Shown: positions 16,930 to 25,426 of the stretch, one piece after another
How the letters are laid out: every line of letters starts with the position of its first letter
Position numbering within the stretch: position 1 is the first letter of the stretch
NCBI RefSeq assembly: GCF_004296335.1
Contig: NZ_SGIU01000002.1
Coordinates: 323,882-387,881 of the forward strand
Length of the DNA: 64,000 bases
Source: Flagellimonas allohymeniacidonis
GTDB taxonomy: Bacteria; Bacteroidota; Bacteroidia; Flavobacteriales; Flavobacteriaceae
Direction: 5' to 3'
Translations under genes and position numbers: made by a program
Notes under the pieces: model-generated
Database searches by the model: none
What the model was told of the DNA's origin: nothing
What the model saw: only the letters and a program-made list of their open reading frames with translations

Positions 16930-19305
16930 TTAATTGGTTTGCACCTGTGGTGCTCTAGTGACAGTTTTTTCGCTTTTCTCCCTACTTATCAAAATCAATA
17001 GGGATGGCAGTAAAAAGAAGTCAATGATCAATGCGGCTAGGATGATAATCACCGTGATTCGGGCCATATAACTGTTTAAGGCAAAGGAAGATGTGGAAAG
17101 CACAATAAAGCCTGCTAACAGTACCAAGGTGGTAGTCACCAAGGCCTTGCCCACTGTTTCGAAGGCGTAGATGATAGCCGCCCGGGCATCGTACCCCAAT
17201 TCCCTACGCGCCCGAAGAAACTTGCTCATAAAATGCACGGTATCGTCCACGATAATCCCCAACGTCATCCCGAAAACGATGACCATACCTGTATTGATGG
17301 TTCCTTTAAACAGATACCAGAAACCAAAGCCGACCAAAACTGGGGTCACATTTGGGATAATACTCAACAAGCCCAGTTTGAAATTGCGCAGGGCGATCAT
17401 CAACACCAGCGAGATCAGGATGAGGGCGACAATGTTTCCGTTGAACATACTTTCGGCCTGTCGGAATCCCAATTTGGAGAACATCATCGTCGGGCTTACG
17501 CCAATCGCATGCATGGGTTCTGGAGCATTGTCCTTCAACCACTGCTCAGCCCGATTGGAAAACGCTATCATTTCGGCACTGCTTATGTTTTCGAGGGTAG
17601 CCGTGACCCGACTTTCCGATTTATCCACGTTGATTTGGTTGTTCAAATCCAGACCAAAAGGGAGTGACAATTCATAAAGCAACAGATATTGTGCAGCTTC
17701 CTCTCTGTTGGTAGGAACCCTGTAATAGGTTTCATTATCCCCATGCATGGAGCGGTTTACTCTGCGAGCCACTTCGCTAAACGCGTTAACATGGACCACT
17801 TCGGGTTGCTCTTCCATCCAATCTTCAAAGGCATTGAGTTTTTGCAGATAGGTCGGGTTGTTGATACCTCCACTTTCACCGCTTCCCACCGAGAATTCAA
17901 CATTGTAGAATCCGGTGAGGTTATCGTTTACAAAATCACTGTCTGTTCGAAACTGAACCGAATTATCGAAGTATTCCACAAACTCGTCATTGAAGACGTT
18001 TTTCGTTGCCAAAAAGGTCAAAATGGCGATGATCCCGGTGGAAATCAAGGTCAATTGAATAGGTCGGGCCACTACAAAGGTTCCCAAGTTGGTATACCAC
18101 CCCATTTTTTCCTGTGCTGCTTCGGCTGACTTTTTCTTTTTCCAAATTGGAAAAATCGCCATCAAGGCCGGAAGGGTAGTTGTTGAGAACAAGAAGGCCA
18201 TGGTCATCCCAAAAGCGACAATGTTCCCCAAGTCCCAAAATGGAGGTACATCCCCAAAATTCAAGGTCAAAAATCCGATGACTGTGGTCAAACTGGTGAT
18301 GAATACCGGCATAAAATTCAGTCGCATGGACTCAACCAGTGCCTCCTTTTTCTCCATCCCATCCTTACGTACCTTCTGCAGGAAGGTGATGAGGATATGG
18401 ATACTATCAGCAACGGCCAGAGTCAATATCATGGTCGGGAATACTGAGGATGGAGGGGTGAGTTTAATGTTATTCAATCCGAGGAACCCTACTGCGCTCA
18501 TAATGGAAAACAGCACCACAAAAAGTGTGGCAATCGTCGCAAAAATGTTTCGGGTCAAAATCAAGGTGACCCCGATAACAATCAGCAACATTACCATGGT
18601 CAGCATCAAATCTCTTTGAGCGGCCTCAAAAAAGGCAGTGTTTAAGGGCACCAGACCTGTGGTGTACACCTCGAACTCCGGATGTTTTTCCTTGAAATTG
18701 GTAATCATTTCACGTGTGGCAATAGTAACCTCTGGGATTTCGGTGGCACTGTCCACTCCGGGAAGTTTTACGGTGATATTGATGGCTGTTACACTTCCTG
18801 TTTCATTAATGATTCGATGAACTAATAAAGGTTCTTTAAGTGCCTTCTCTTTGATTTCCAAAATTTCGGCATCTGTTTTGGAGACCGACTCGTAGGAAAG
18901 ATCATCTACATAGAGATCATCGCCTTGGGCGCTGGTATGCTGAAAATTGGTAACCGCATCCACCCTTGACGAATACGGTGTATTCCAAGCCTCAGCGGTC
19001 AGCTCCTCAATGGCCATTAGGTTTTCTTTGGTAAAGATGTCCCCATTTTTAGGTGCTAGCACAACAATTACGTTGTCGTCTTTGGTATACTTTTCTTGAA
19101 GGGCATCAAAAGCCTCCAATTCTGGGTTGGATTCACTAAAAAATACATGATAATCACCATCAAACTGCATTTTACCTTGGGAGGCTAGGCCCGTGGCCAG
19201 TAGAATGGTGAAAATTAAAACGGGCCATTTAAATTTAATGACAAAATTGGCCCAGTTTTTTGCAAATGCATTGGTTGCATTTTTGGCTTTGTTGATTGCG
19301 TTCAT
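16930..19305 (-). CDS. MMPL/RND-family transporter
   Basis: The 791 residues show two repeats of an RND-like layout: one helix, a large periplasmic loop (residues 45-205 and 430-600), then five to six helices. The sterol-sensing-like segment SSVFPTMILTLAVADSIHIL and its C-terminal twin MVIVFGMTLGIIVDDTVHFM each carry the acidic residue of the proton relay. The length is about 250 residues below drug-efflux RND pumps and fits HpnN/MMPL lipid exporters. It is the first gene of the run; two TetR-type operators lie 68 and 113 bp upstream. Confidence 0.88.
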   Translation of the reverse strand: MNAINKAKNATNAFAKNWANFVIKFKWPVLIFTILLATGLASQGKMQFDGDYHVFFSESNPELEAFDALQEKYTKDDNVIVVLAPKNGDIFTKENLMAIEELTAEAWNTPYSSRVDAVTNFQHTSAQGDDLYVDDLSYESVSKTDAEILEIKEKALKEPLLVHRIINETGSVTAINITVKLPGVDSATEIPEVTIATREMITNFKEKHPEFEVYTTGLVPLNTAFFEAAQRDLMLTMVMLLIVIGVTLILTRNIFATIATLFVVLFSIMSAVGFLGLNNIKLTPPSSVFPTMILTLAVADSIHILITFLQKVRKDGMEKKEALVESMRLNFMPVFITSLTTVIGFLTLNFGDVPPFWDLGNIVAFGMTMAFLFSTTTLPALMAIFPIWKKKKSAEAAQEKMGWYTNLGTFVVARPIQLTLISTGIIAILTFLATKNVFNDEFVEYFDNSVQFRTDSDFVNDNLTGFYNVEFSVGSGESGGINNPTYLQKLNAFEDWMEEQPEVVHVNAFSEVARRVNRSMHGDNETYYRVPTNREEAAQYLLLYELSLPFGLDLNNQINVDKSESRVTATLENISSAEMIAFSNRAEQWLKDNAPEPMHAIGVSPTMMFSKLGFRQAESMFNGNIVALILISLVLMIALRNFKLGLLSIIPNVTPVLVGFGFWYLFKGTINTGMVIVFGMTLGIIVDDTVHFMSKFLRARRELGYDARAAIIYAFETVGKALVTTTLVLLAGFIVLSTSSFALNSYMARITVIIILAALIIDFFLLPSLLILISREKSEKTVTRAPQVQTN

Positions 19306-19372
19306 TGGATTTAGTTTATTACTGTTTTGGTTTAAGACGTTTTAGTGGCAATGAATTGGACATACTTATAAC

Positions 19373-19427
19373 TGACTGGTCAACTTTTCTTTGAATATAA
19401 TCACTGAATTTAATACTTGACCGGTCA
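19373..19427. promoter_or_regulatory. two TetR operators upstream of the RND gene
   Basis: TGACTGGTCA (19373-19382) and TGACCGGTCA (19418-19427) are near-identical palindromes 45 bp apart. They share the core with the site in front of the neighbouring tetR (20059-20068), so they are its likely targets. Confidence 0.72.
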
Positions 19428-19449
19428 TCTATTAATTGATCAAAAAAAA

Positions 19450-20016
19450 TTAAATCAACTTCCTGACCATGCTCATGAAATTGTCGATAGGATATGCGCT
19501 GTTCCTTTCCTTCATCGTTACCATGGCTCCCTTCCCTGCATCTTCCAAGAATGCCACCAAATCAGCGGCATTCAATGTGGTATCAATTTCACCATATTCC
19601 TGAGCTTCCTCAACCGCTTCGGTGATATAGGTATTGACCAATTGGGTTTTCACTTCAATGGCTTTTCGTATTTCCTCATTGTGCTCAGCCATCTCACTGG
19701 CCAAATTACAGGCCATACAGCCCATTTTACAATTCAGTTCATCCTTGAGCACTTGGGAACGAAACTCATAAAAATCAAGAATTCTTTGCTTGGGGGATAC
19801 CGATTTGTTTTGCAATACCTCCAAAGCAGGTGGGAACATTGTTCCGAAGTATTTCTCGATGGCTTTTACGGTGAAATCTTCCTTGCTTTTGAAATAGAAA
19901 TAAAAAGAACCTTTAGGTACGCCAGCCGCTTCCACAATATCGTTGATACTAGTGGCATTATATCCTTTCGACCAAAGAATCTCCATCCCTTTCTCTAGAA
20001 GGGTGTCGTTCTTCAT
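19450..20016 (-). CDS. TetR/AcrR-family repressor of the RND operon
   Basis: The protein of 188 residues has an N-terminal helix-turn-helix (GMEILWSKGYNATSINDIVE, then AGVPKGSFYFYFKSKEDF) and a C-terminal ligand domain with a Cys-rich patch near CKMGCMACN. The start at 20016 is preferred over ATG 20043: the promoter -7 box ends at 20051, so the transcript begins about where the upstream ATG lies, and a purine-rich tract precedes 20016. It is divergent in control but on the same strand as the RND genes. The operator in its own promoter indicates autoregulation. Confidence 0.88.
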   Translation of the reverse strand: MKNDTLLEKGMEILWSKGYNATSINDIVEAAGVPKGSFYFYFKSKEDFTVKAIEKYFGTMFPPALEVLQNKSVSPKQRILDFYEFRSQVLKDELNCKMGCMACNLASEMAEHNEEIRKAIEVKTQLVNTYITEAVEEAQEYGEIDTTLNAADLVAFLEDAGKGAMVTMKERNSAYPIDNFMSMVRKLI

Positions 20017-20050
20017 CTCTCCCTTTTCTGTCTTTCTCTCCATTGCGCAC

Positions 20051-20081
20051 CAAAAATATGACCGGTCGTCTAGTAAACCAA
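20051..20081 (-). promoter_or_regulatory. tetR promoter with operator in the spacer
   Basis: On the minus strand TTG (20081-20079), a 20-bp spacer and TATTTTTG (20058-20051) make a full consensus Bacteroidetes promoter. The last 10 bp of the spacer (20068-20059) are the TetR palindrome CGACCGGTCA, so the bound repressor would block the sigma factor. Confidence 0.8.
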
Positions 20082-20104
20082 ATTTTTTAGGGAAAATTTA
20101 GGGT

Positions 20105-21166
20105 TTAGGGTCGGTGAACCTGCAATTGTTCTTTCTCAACCTTTTCCACAACAAATTGATTATCAATGGATTTCATCTTTAAGATTTCCTCCAGAAACCT
20201 CTGGGTTTCTTTTTCAACTGAAGCTAAATCCTTGGAGGTAATATAGGATGTCATCACATGATTGTTCGATTCTGGGAAGGCCACTTTTCGTTTTTCGTTG
20301 GATTTTGTACCCAATTGTTCGAACATTTCCAACATCGCGGGAACAGAGACCACTTTATCTTGAATGGAGTCGTTTTTATAAAAATAGCCCATAAAAACAG
20401 GTTGGGTAATCTTTTCAAAAGTTTCCGGCACCATGGTATTATCCACCAAAGCCTGTAAATGTGTTAGGGCCTCCACTCGATATTTATGGGTCCAATATTT
20501 TTTTCGTGCTTCATTCGCTTCAAATTCATGATAATCGCTTTGCTTCACTATTTTGGCCAAATTAACTCCCCAAGGGCCAGCCAATAGTTTTGCATTTTTA
20601 TCATAGATTTCAACGTTGGGAGAATACAACAACATACCGGCAATGTCAGAATCCTCCTGGGCCAAATGCAAGGCCAAGGTTCCCCCTGTGGAAGTGGCCA
20701 TAAGAATGACCTTTTTCCCCAACTGTTTGCCAATGGCAATAGCTTCTTTAGCAGAATCAATCAACGCATCTGCCGTAATGGTCAGCATGGGTTCTTTTTC
20801 GAAGATCCCGTGTCCTGCCAAACGAGGTAGATAGAGATTACACCCATATTTTTTCGCAATATTCGTATGCAAAGGACTCCCCTCCCCTTGGCTGGCCGAC
20901 CATCCATGCAAATAGACAATACAATACTCTGTTTTGGCGGGAATACTATCGAACCAGATAATTCGCGCTTCATTGTCCGGCTTCAGATTAGAAATGTCTT
21001 GCTCACGTTCCTGAATCATTTTTTCCAATGCCAAAAGATTGGTTTCCACCTCAGGAAGTACAGTATCTAAATTCGGTTTCTCCACCTTGGGACCTAAAAC
21101 ATAGAAAAAACCAAGCAGGAACAAAATCCCCACAACAACTTTTACAATTTTAAGGGCAATTTTCAT
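20105..21166 (-). CDS. alpha/beta hydrolase, membrane-anchored
   Basis: The 353-residue protein (ATG at 21166) begins with a hydrophobic anchor (MKIALKIVKVVVGILFLLGF) and has an alpha/beta-hydrolase core. The oxyanion region is YLHGWSASQGEG, the nucleophile elbow ATSTGGTLAL has Ser but Ala in place of the first Gly of GxSxG, and a late His is in ESNNHVMTS. It resembles monoacylglycerol-lipase-like esterases. The acid member is not certain. It lies upstream of tetR on the same strand and divergent from the Nramp gene. An extra N-terminal start at 21190 is less likely. Confidence 0.78.
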   Translation of the reverse strand: MKIALKIVKVVVGILFLLGFFYVLGPKVEKPNLDTVLPEVETNLLALEKMIQEREQDISNLKPDNEARIIWFDSIPAKTEYCIVYLHGWSASQGEGSPLHTNIAKKYGCNLYLPRLAGHGIFEKEPMLTITADALIDSAKEAIAIGKQLGKKVILMATSTGGTLALHLAQEDSDIAGMLLYSPNVEIYDKNAKLLAGPWGVNLAKIVKQSDYHEFEANEARKKYWTHKYRVEALTHLQALVDNTMVPETFEKITQPVFMGYFYKNDSIQDKVVSVPAMLEMFEQLGTKSNEKRKVAFPESNNHVMTSYITSKDLASVEKETQRFLEEILKMKSIDNQFVVEKVEKEQLQVHRP

Positions 21167-21242
21167 GAACAAATGAGTTTTTGAGTGCAAGCATAGTGGT
21201 ATTTGATAAATATACTATTTTCGTCCTACGTACTCCCCTTTT

Positions 21243-22493
21243 ATGTCACAACTCAAAACACTTATCAAAAACCTTGGCCCTGGGCTGTTATTTGCAAGTA
21301 TGGCTATTGGCACTTCGCATTTGGTGCTGTCCACAAAGGGTGGGGCACAATATGGTTGGGTAATGGTCATCCCAATTATTCTGGCCAACGTATTGAAGTA
21401 TCCATTTTTCGAATTCGGTATCCGCTATACTTCTGTTACCCAAAAAAGTTTGATTCAAGGGTACTTGAACATGGGAAAGGGTTACCTCTGGATCTATGCC
21501 TTTATTACCCTAATTTCCACATTCACCATCTTGGCGGCACTATATGTGGTCACTTCCGGTCTTTTTATCAACCTTTTTCAAATAGAGGCGGATATTGGTC
21601 TGGTCGCCTTTGGGCTTTTTGTGTTCATTAGTGCTTTGCTCATCATTGGAAAGTATCAATTTCTAGAGGATTCCCTGAAGGCCGTAATTTCCATATTGTT
21701 CCTGGCGCTTTTGGTTACTACGGTAATGGTCATACACAAAGGTCCGGTCGCCGATACCACAAATTACGTAGCGCCTGAAATTTTTAATGAGGTTGGCATT
21801 CTTTTTTTGATCAGCCTTATGGGGTGGATGCCCACTGCGGTGGAAGCATCAGGTTGGGTGAGTCTTTGGACCATTGAAAACCAAAATACGATGAAGTCCA
21901 AACCTACATTAAAAATGGCTTTGCAGGAATTTAATGTCGGATACTTTATGACGGCTTTATTAGCCATTTTCTTTTTGGTTATTGGCTGGATGACCCTCTA
22001 TGGTACAGGCACGGAACTAAGCGGAAACGCTGTCGTTTTTGCTGACCAGGTTGTTGGATTATTTACGACCCATATTGGTAATTGGGCTTACATATTAATT
22101 GCCGTGGCTGCCTTTGCCACCATGTTCAGTACCTGCATGACGGCCCATGATGCTGTTTCGAGGGTGAGCTTGGACGTTTTGGACAAGTTGTTTTCAAAAA
22201 CTTCGGCTTTTCGGCATAAAAATGCCTTTTCGTATACCGTCTTGTTTATGGCCTTGGTCAACTGGGTCGTGATTGCCGCTTTTGGTGCCCATATGGGCAA
22301 TTTAGTGGCTTTGGCAACTTTCGTGTCTTTTGTGATGGCTCCCTTGATTGGGTGGATGAATCTTAAAGCTGTTTTGGGGAAAGATATTCCAAAAGAGTTT
22401 AAGCCCAAAAAAGGACTTCAGGCCCTTACCTACGTAGGCATGGTCTTTCTCTCTCTGTTTGCCCTTTACTATTGTTGGATGTTATTGACCTAG
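21243..22493 (+). CDS. divergent Nramp-family transporter
   Basis: This 416-residue, roughly 11-helix protein aligns with Nramp from GPGLLFASMAIGTSHLV onward. In classical Nramp, helix 1 carries DPGN and helix 6 carries MPH to bind Mn2+ or Fe2+. Here the matching positions read GTSH and MPT (LMGWMPTAVEAS). Loss of the metal-binding Asp and Asn means the usual divalent-metal role cannot be assumed; members with such changes are known with other substrates. Its stop lies one base from the stop of the convergent OmpA gene. Confidence 0.8.
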   Translation: MSQLKTLIKNLGPGLLFASMAIGTSHLVLSTKGGAQYGWVMVIPIILANVLKYPFFEFGIRYTSVTQKSLIQGYLNMGKGYLWIYAFITLISTFTILAALYVVTSGLFINLFQIEADIGLVAFGLFVFISALLIIGKYQFLEDSLKAVISILFLALLVTTVMVIHKGPVADTTNYVAPEIFNEVGILFLISLMGWMPTAVEASGWVSLWTIENQNTMKSKPTLKMALQEFNVGYFMTALLAIFFLVIGWMTLYGTGTELSGNAVVFADQVVGLFTTHIGNWAYILIAVAAFATMFSTCMTAHDAVSRVSLDVLDKLFSKTSAFRHKNAFSYTVLFMALVNWVVIAAFGAHMGNLVALATFVSFVMAPLIGWMNLKAVLGKDIPKEFKPKKGLQALTYVGMVFLSLFALYYCWMLLT

Positions 22494-22494
22494 G

Positions 22495-24438
22495 TTATTC
22501 GAAAAGTACGTTGTCATTCAACACAACAATCAATGATCTTTGATTTTTCTTGTGTAGAATTTCCAAACAATACACCCCGTTGGTGCAATTGTTGAGTATT
22601 TTTTCCTCCCCATACCCAATGGAATACAAAATATTGGATGAGGGCACTCCCTTCTCGATCAAGTAGCTTTTAATGGCATCCGACCTATTTTGCGTAAGAC
22701 GGAAATTGGTGCTACTGCCACCTCTACTGTCCGTATAGGTTTCAATACGAAACTGTACGGAGGGAAAATCCTTGTTGAATTGCACAACCTTATCGAGTTC
22801 TGCAGTAATTTCAGGGATTAAACTGGTCTGACCCGTATTGAAAAAGAAATCTTTCAACTTCACTACGGTTTGACCTTCTTTTTCCTCCACCAAATCATCA
22901 TAGGCAGCAAGGCTGATATTGAAATCCTGTCCTTCAAAAGAGGTCAGCTCATCTTCATCATAGACTTGGGAATAGGTGGAAAATCTATTCTTTGCCGACT
23001 CCACAGTAACTGATTCTTGCCATGGAATCTCAATGCGATAAGCTCCTTCATCGTCGGTTGTGGTTCGGGCCAAAATATTTCCTTGGGAATCCTTTAATCG
23101 AACCAATGCTTGGGGAATCTTTTCCGATGAACGATTCGATTTACTCACAATCCCTCGCAGGGTCAATGTTTTTAACCCTGGTTTTTCATCCAATTTGAAC
23201 CCATAAACATCATCATCACCTTTTCCACCAGAGCGGTTGGAAGCAAAATAACCCAAAAGCCCATCGCCTTCATTTCGCATGATCAATCCGAAGTCATCTT
23301 CAGCGGAATTGATGCCTTCACCCAAATTTATGGGTATGCTAAAAGCATCCCTTGACTCGATATTGGATTTATAAACGTCCATTCCCCCCAGACCATAGAA
23401 AACATCAGAAGCGAAGTATAGGCTATTTTCGAAAATGAAGGGAGAGATCTCATTGCCTGGCGAATTGATACGGGGCCCTAGGTTGACCGGTGCGGACATA
23501 ATTTGGCCATTATTGGTAGAAACGTAATACAAATCTGTTCCTCCATAACCATCTTCAAAATTAGCTGCGAAATACAGCCTTTCCGTTCCTTCATCATAAA
23601 AAGGATAATAGAACGAAGTGCTCAGGTCCCTGAACAAAAATTGTAGGGTCCCGCCTTCTCTTTGCTTTGCAATGGAAAGTGCGTTTTTTCCATTTTCATC
23701 AAAAAGCAGTTCGCCATTTTCAGAATTGGAAGTCACAAAGAATACACTTTGAAGGCCTGCTGAGTAATAGGGTGTCGCCTTGTGAAAATTTGAACTAGGA
23801 ATCCCCTCAAAAGTAATGGGCTGTGCAAGTTGTCCATCAGGTCGAATTCCTGAAACAAAAATATTGAGAAAACCATTCCCGGCACGATTTCTTTTCTTGG
23901 TGTTTTGAACCCTGCCGCTCGAAAACAACACGGCGTTCCTATAAAAAGCAGGTGAAAAATCAGATTGGGCACTATTTGAAGCGGCATTGAAGATTTGATA
24001 ATCCGGCTCGGTGCTCGCTATTTCACTTTGCAACAGGGCAGTATTGAACTCTGCATTTTCCATTAATTCCCGTGATAAATATTCGGGTTTCTGGGCCAGC
24101 AACTCATTTACACGACCTTTCTTTGAATTCTTGGACAAGCTCTGCAACCATTTATTGAAATGATGACCTGTCATTAATGAATCATTCTCGTAGAGCGAAG
24201 CATAAAGGTCTGAGGCCTTGTCAAAGGCATTGGTCTTAAAATATGAATCTGCTAGGTTCAACTGCTGTTGGGCTGTTAGCGGTTGGGTCAATCGTTCGGC
24301 TTCGTAGGCCAAGATGGCCTGGCGATACTCATACTGAAAGAAATAATTGTCGCCATTGGATTTTTTTTCCTGCCCTATACCAATGGAGCACGATAGAAGC
24401 AAAAGAAGTATAGATATGGTTTTGGGGTAACGCTTCAT
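22495..24438 (-). CDS. OmpA-family protein with TPR and PD40 repeats
   Basis: The 647 residues (ATG at 24438) contain a signal peptide (SISILLLLLSCSIGIGQ), a TPR-like region (residues 25-100), a WD40-like PD40 beta-propeller (about 200-430), a carboxypeptidase-like Ig domain (about 440-510) and a C-terminal OmpA peptidoglycan-binding domain (FNTGQTSLIPE, then YTDSRGGSSTNFRLTQNRS). This plan is typical for the partner of PorP/SprF in Bacteroidetes. The start follows the PorP stop by one base, indicating translational coupling. It probably anchors the secretion partner to the cell wall. Confidence 0.88.
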   Translation of the reverse strand: MKRYPKTISILLLLLSCSIGIGQEKKSNGDNYFFQYEYRQAILAYEAERLTQPLTAQQQLNLADSYFKTNAFDKASDLYASLYENDSLMTGHHFNKWLQSLSKNSKKGRVNELLAQKPEYLSRELMENAEFNTALLQSEIASTEPDYQIFNAASNSAQSDFSPAFYRNAVLFSSGRVQNTKKRNRAGNGFLNIFVSGIRPDGQLAQPITFEGIPSSNFHKATPYYSAGLQSVFFVTSNSENGELLFDENGKNALSIAKQREGGTLQFLFRDLSTSFYYPFYDEGTERLYFAANFEDGYGGTDLYYVSTNNGQIMSAPVNLGPRINSPGNEISPFIFENSLYFASDVFYGLGGMDVYKSNIESRDAFSIPINLGEGINSAEDDFGLIMRNEGDGLLGYFASNRSGGKGDDDVYGFKLDEKPGLKTLTLRGIVSKSNRSSEKIPQALVRLKDSQGNILARTTTDDEGAYRIEIPWQESVTVESAKNRFSTYSQVYDEDELTSFEGQDFNISLAAYDDLVEEKEGQTVVKLKDFFFNTGQTSLIPEITAELDKVVQFNKDFPSVQFRIETYTDSRGGSSTNFRLTQNRSDAIKSYLIEKGVPSSNILYSIGYGEEKILNNCTNGVYCLEILHKKNQRSLIVVLNDNVLFE

Positions 24439-24439
24439 G

Positions 24440-25402
24440 TCAAAAAAATCTTGGTGAATCAATTTGCTTCGGTTTTCCTTTTGCAGGCTTGTTTTTGTTC
24501 CTACTCCTATCGCGTTGATTTCCTTCACGTCCAAAATAGAATTTTAAAATGGCCTCGTGCGAACCGCCACTAAACTCTCCCAAATTATTCGTGTTGTAAT
24601 CATACGTATAGCCTAAGAAAATCCCATTTGAAATTTGAAATCCAGCCAACCCACTTACCGCATTATCGAAGCGATAGGATGCCCCCAAGGTAAAAGCGTC
24701 CAAAAACTGAAAATTGGCCGATAGGTTTACCGTTACTGGAGCTCCTTCCAAATAGTTGGCCAGAAACGCAGGCTTAAACTTCGTACGGTCTGAAATATTG
24801 AACACATAGCCCCCGATAAATGTAAATTGTAGATTGTCTTCTACCACTGTGGCCACTTCATCATTGTAGAGCCCATTGGTGAGCACATTGGGTACCGATA
24901 GTCCTAAATACCAATCTTCATCATACATGAACACGCCAGCTCCCGCAGTTGGATAGAAGTTGCTCAGATTCTCTCCTGTTGTGGCGGGATCAAGCGGATT
25001 GCTAAATGTTCCCTCAGAGTAATCAAGACTTAGCAGGGAACCTCCTCCCGAAATTCCGAAGGAAAGTTTTGTGTCATCCGACAATTGAATTTGGTAGGAG
25101 TACGAAACCGTAATAAAGGTTTGATCGGAAGGTCCAAGGGCATCGTTGACCACATTGAGTCCCAATCCTGTTTTTTCATTGGCAAAAGGCACATTGACCC
25201 CGAAACGAAGGGTTGTAGGTGCTCCAGGAATATCAATCCATTGCGCACGATAAAGTCCAGCCAATTCTGGTGATTCAACAGTGCCCACATAGGCGGGATT
25301 AAAACTGCCTATATTATACATGTACTGTGTGTACTGGGGTTCTTTTTGACCAAAGCATAAGACCATCCCGAATAAAAACAGGAAGGTGAATACTTTTAAC
25401 AT
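24440..25402 (-). CDS. PorP/SprF-family T9SS outer-membrane protein (1)
   Basis: The 320 residues have a signal peptide (MLKVFTFLFLFGMVLCFGQ), the family hallmark QYTQYMYNIGSFNPAYVGT near the mature N-terminus, and alternating barrel strands. SprF of Flavobacterium johnsoniae is needed to secrete the type B adhesin SprB. The gene sits directly between a type B adhesin and an OmpA protein, so it is the likely dedicated partner of the 1650-residue adhesin. An alternative ATG at 25423 adds seven residues. Confidence 0.9.
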   Translation of the reverse strand: MLKVFTFLFLFGMVLCFGQKEPQYTQYMYNIGSFNPAYVGTVESPELAGLYRAQWIDIPGAPTTLRFGVNVPFANEKTGLGLNVVNDALGPSDQTFITVSYSYQIQLSDDTKLSFGISGGGSLLSLDYSEGTFSNPLDPATTGENLSNFYPTAGAGVFMYDEDWYLGLSVPNVLTNGLYNDEVATVVEDNLQFTFIGGYVFNISDRTKFKPAFLANYLEGAPVTVNLSANFQFLDAFTLGASYRFDNAVSGLAGFQISNGIFLGYTYDYNTNNLGEFSGGSHEAILKFYFGREGNQRDRSRNKNKPAKGKPKQIDSPRFF

Positions 25403-25426
25403 GACTGTTTGCTTAAGCCCCATACT

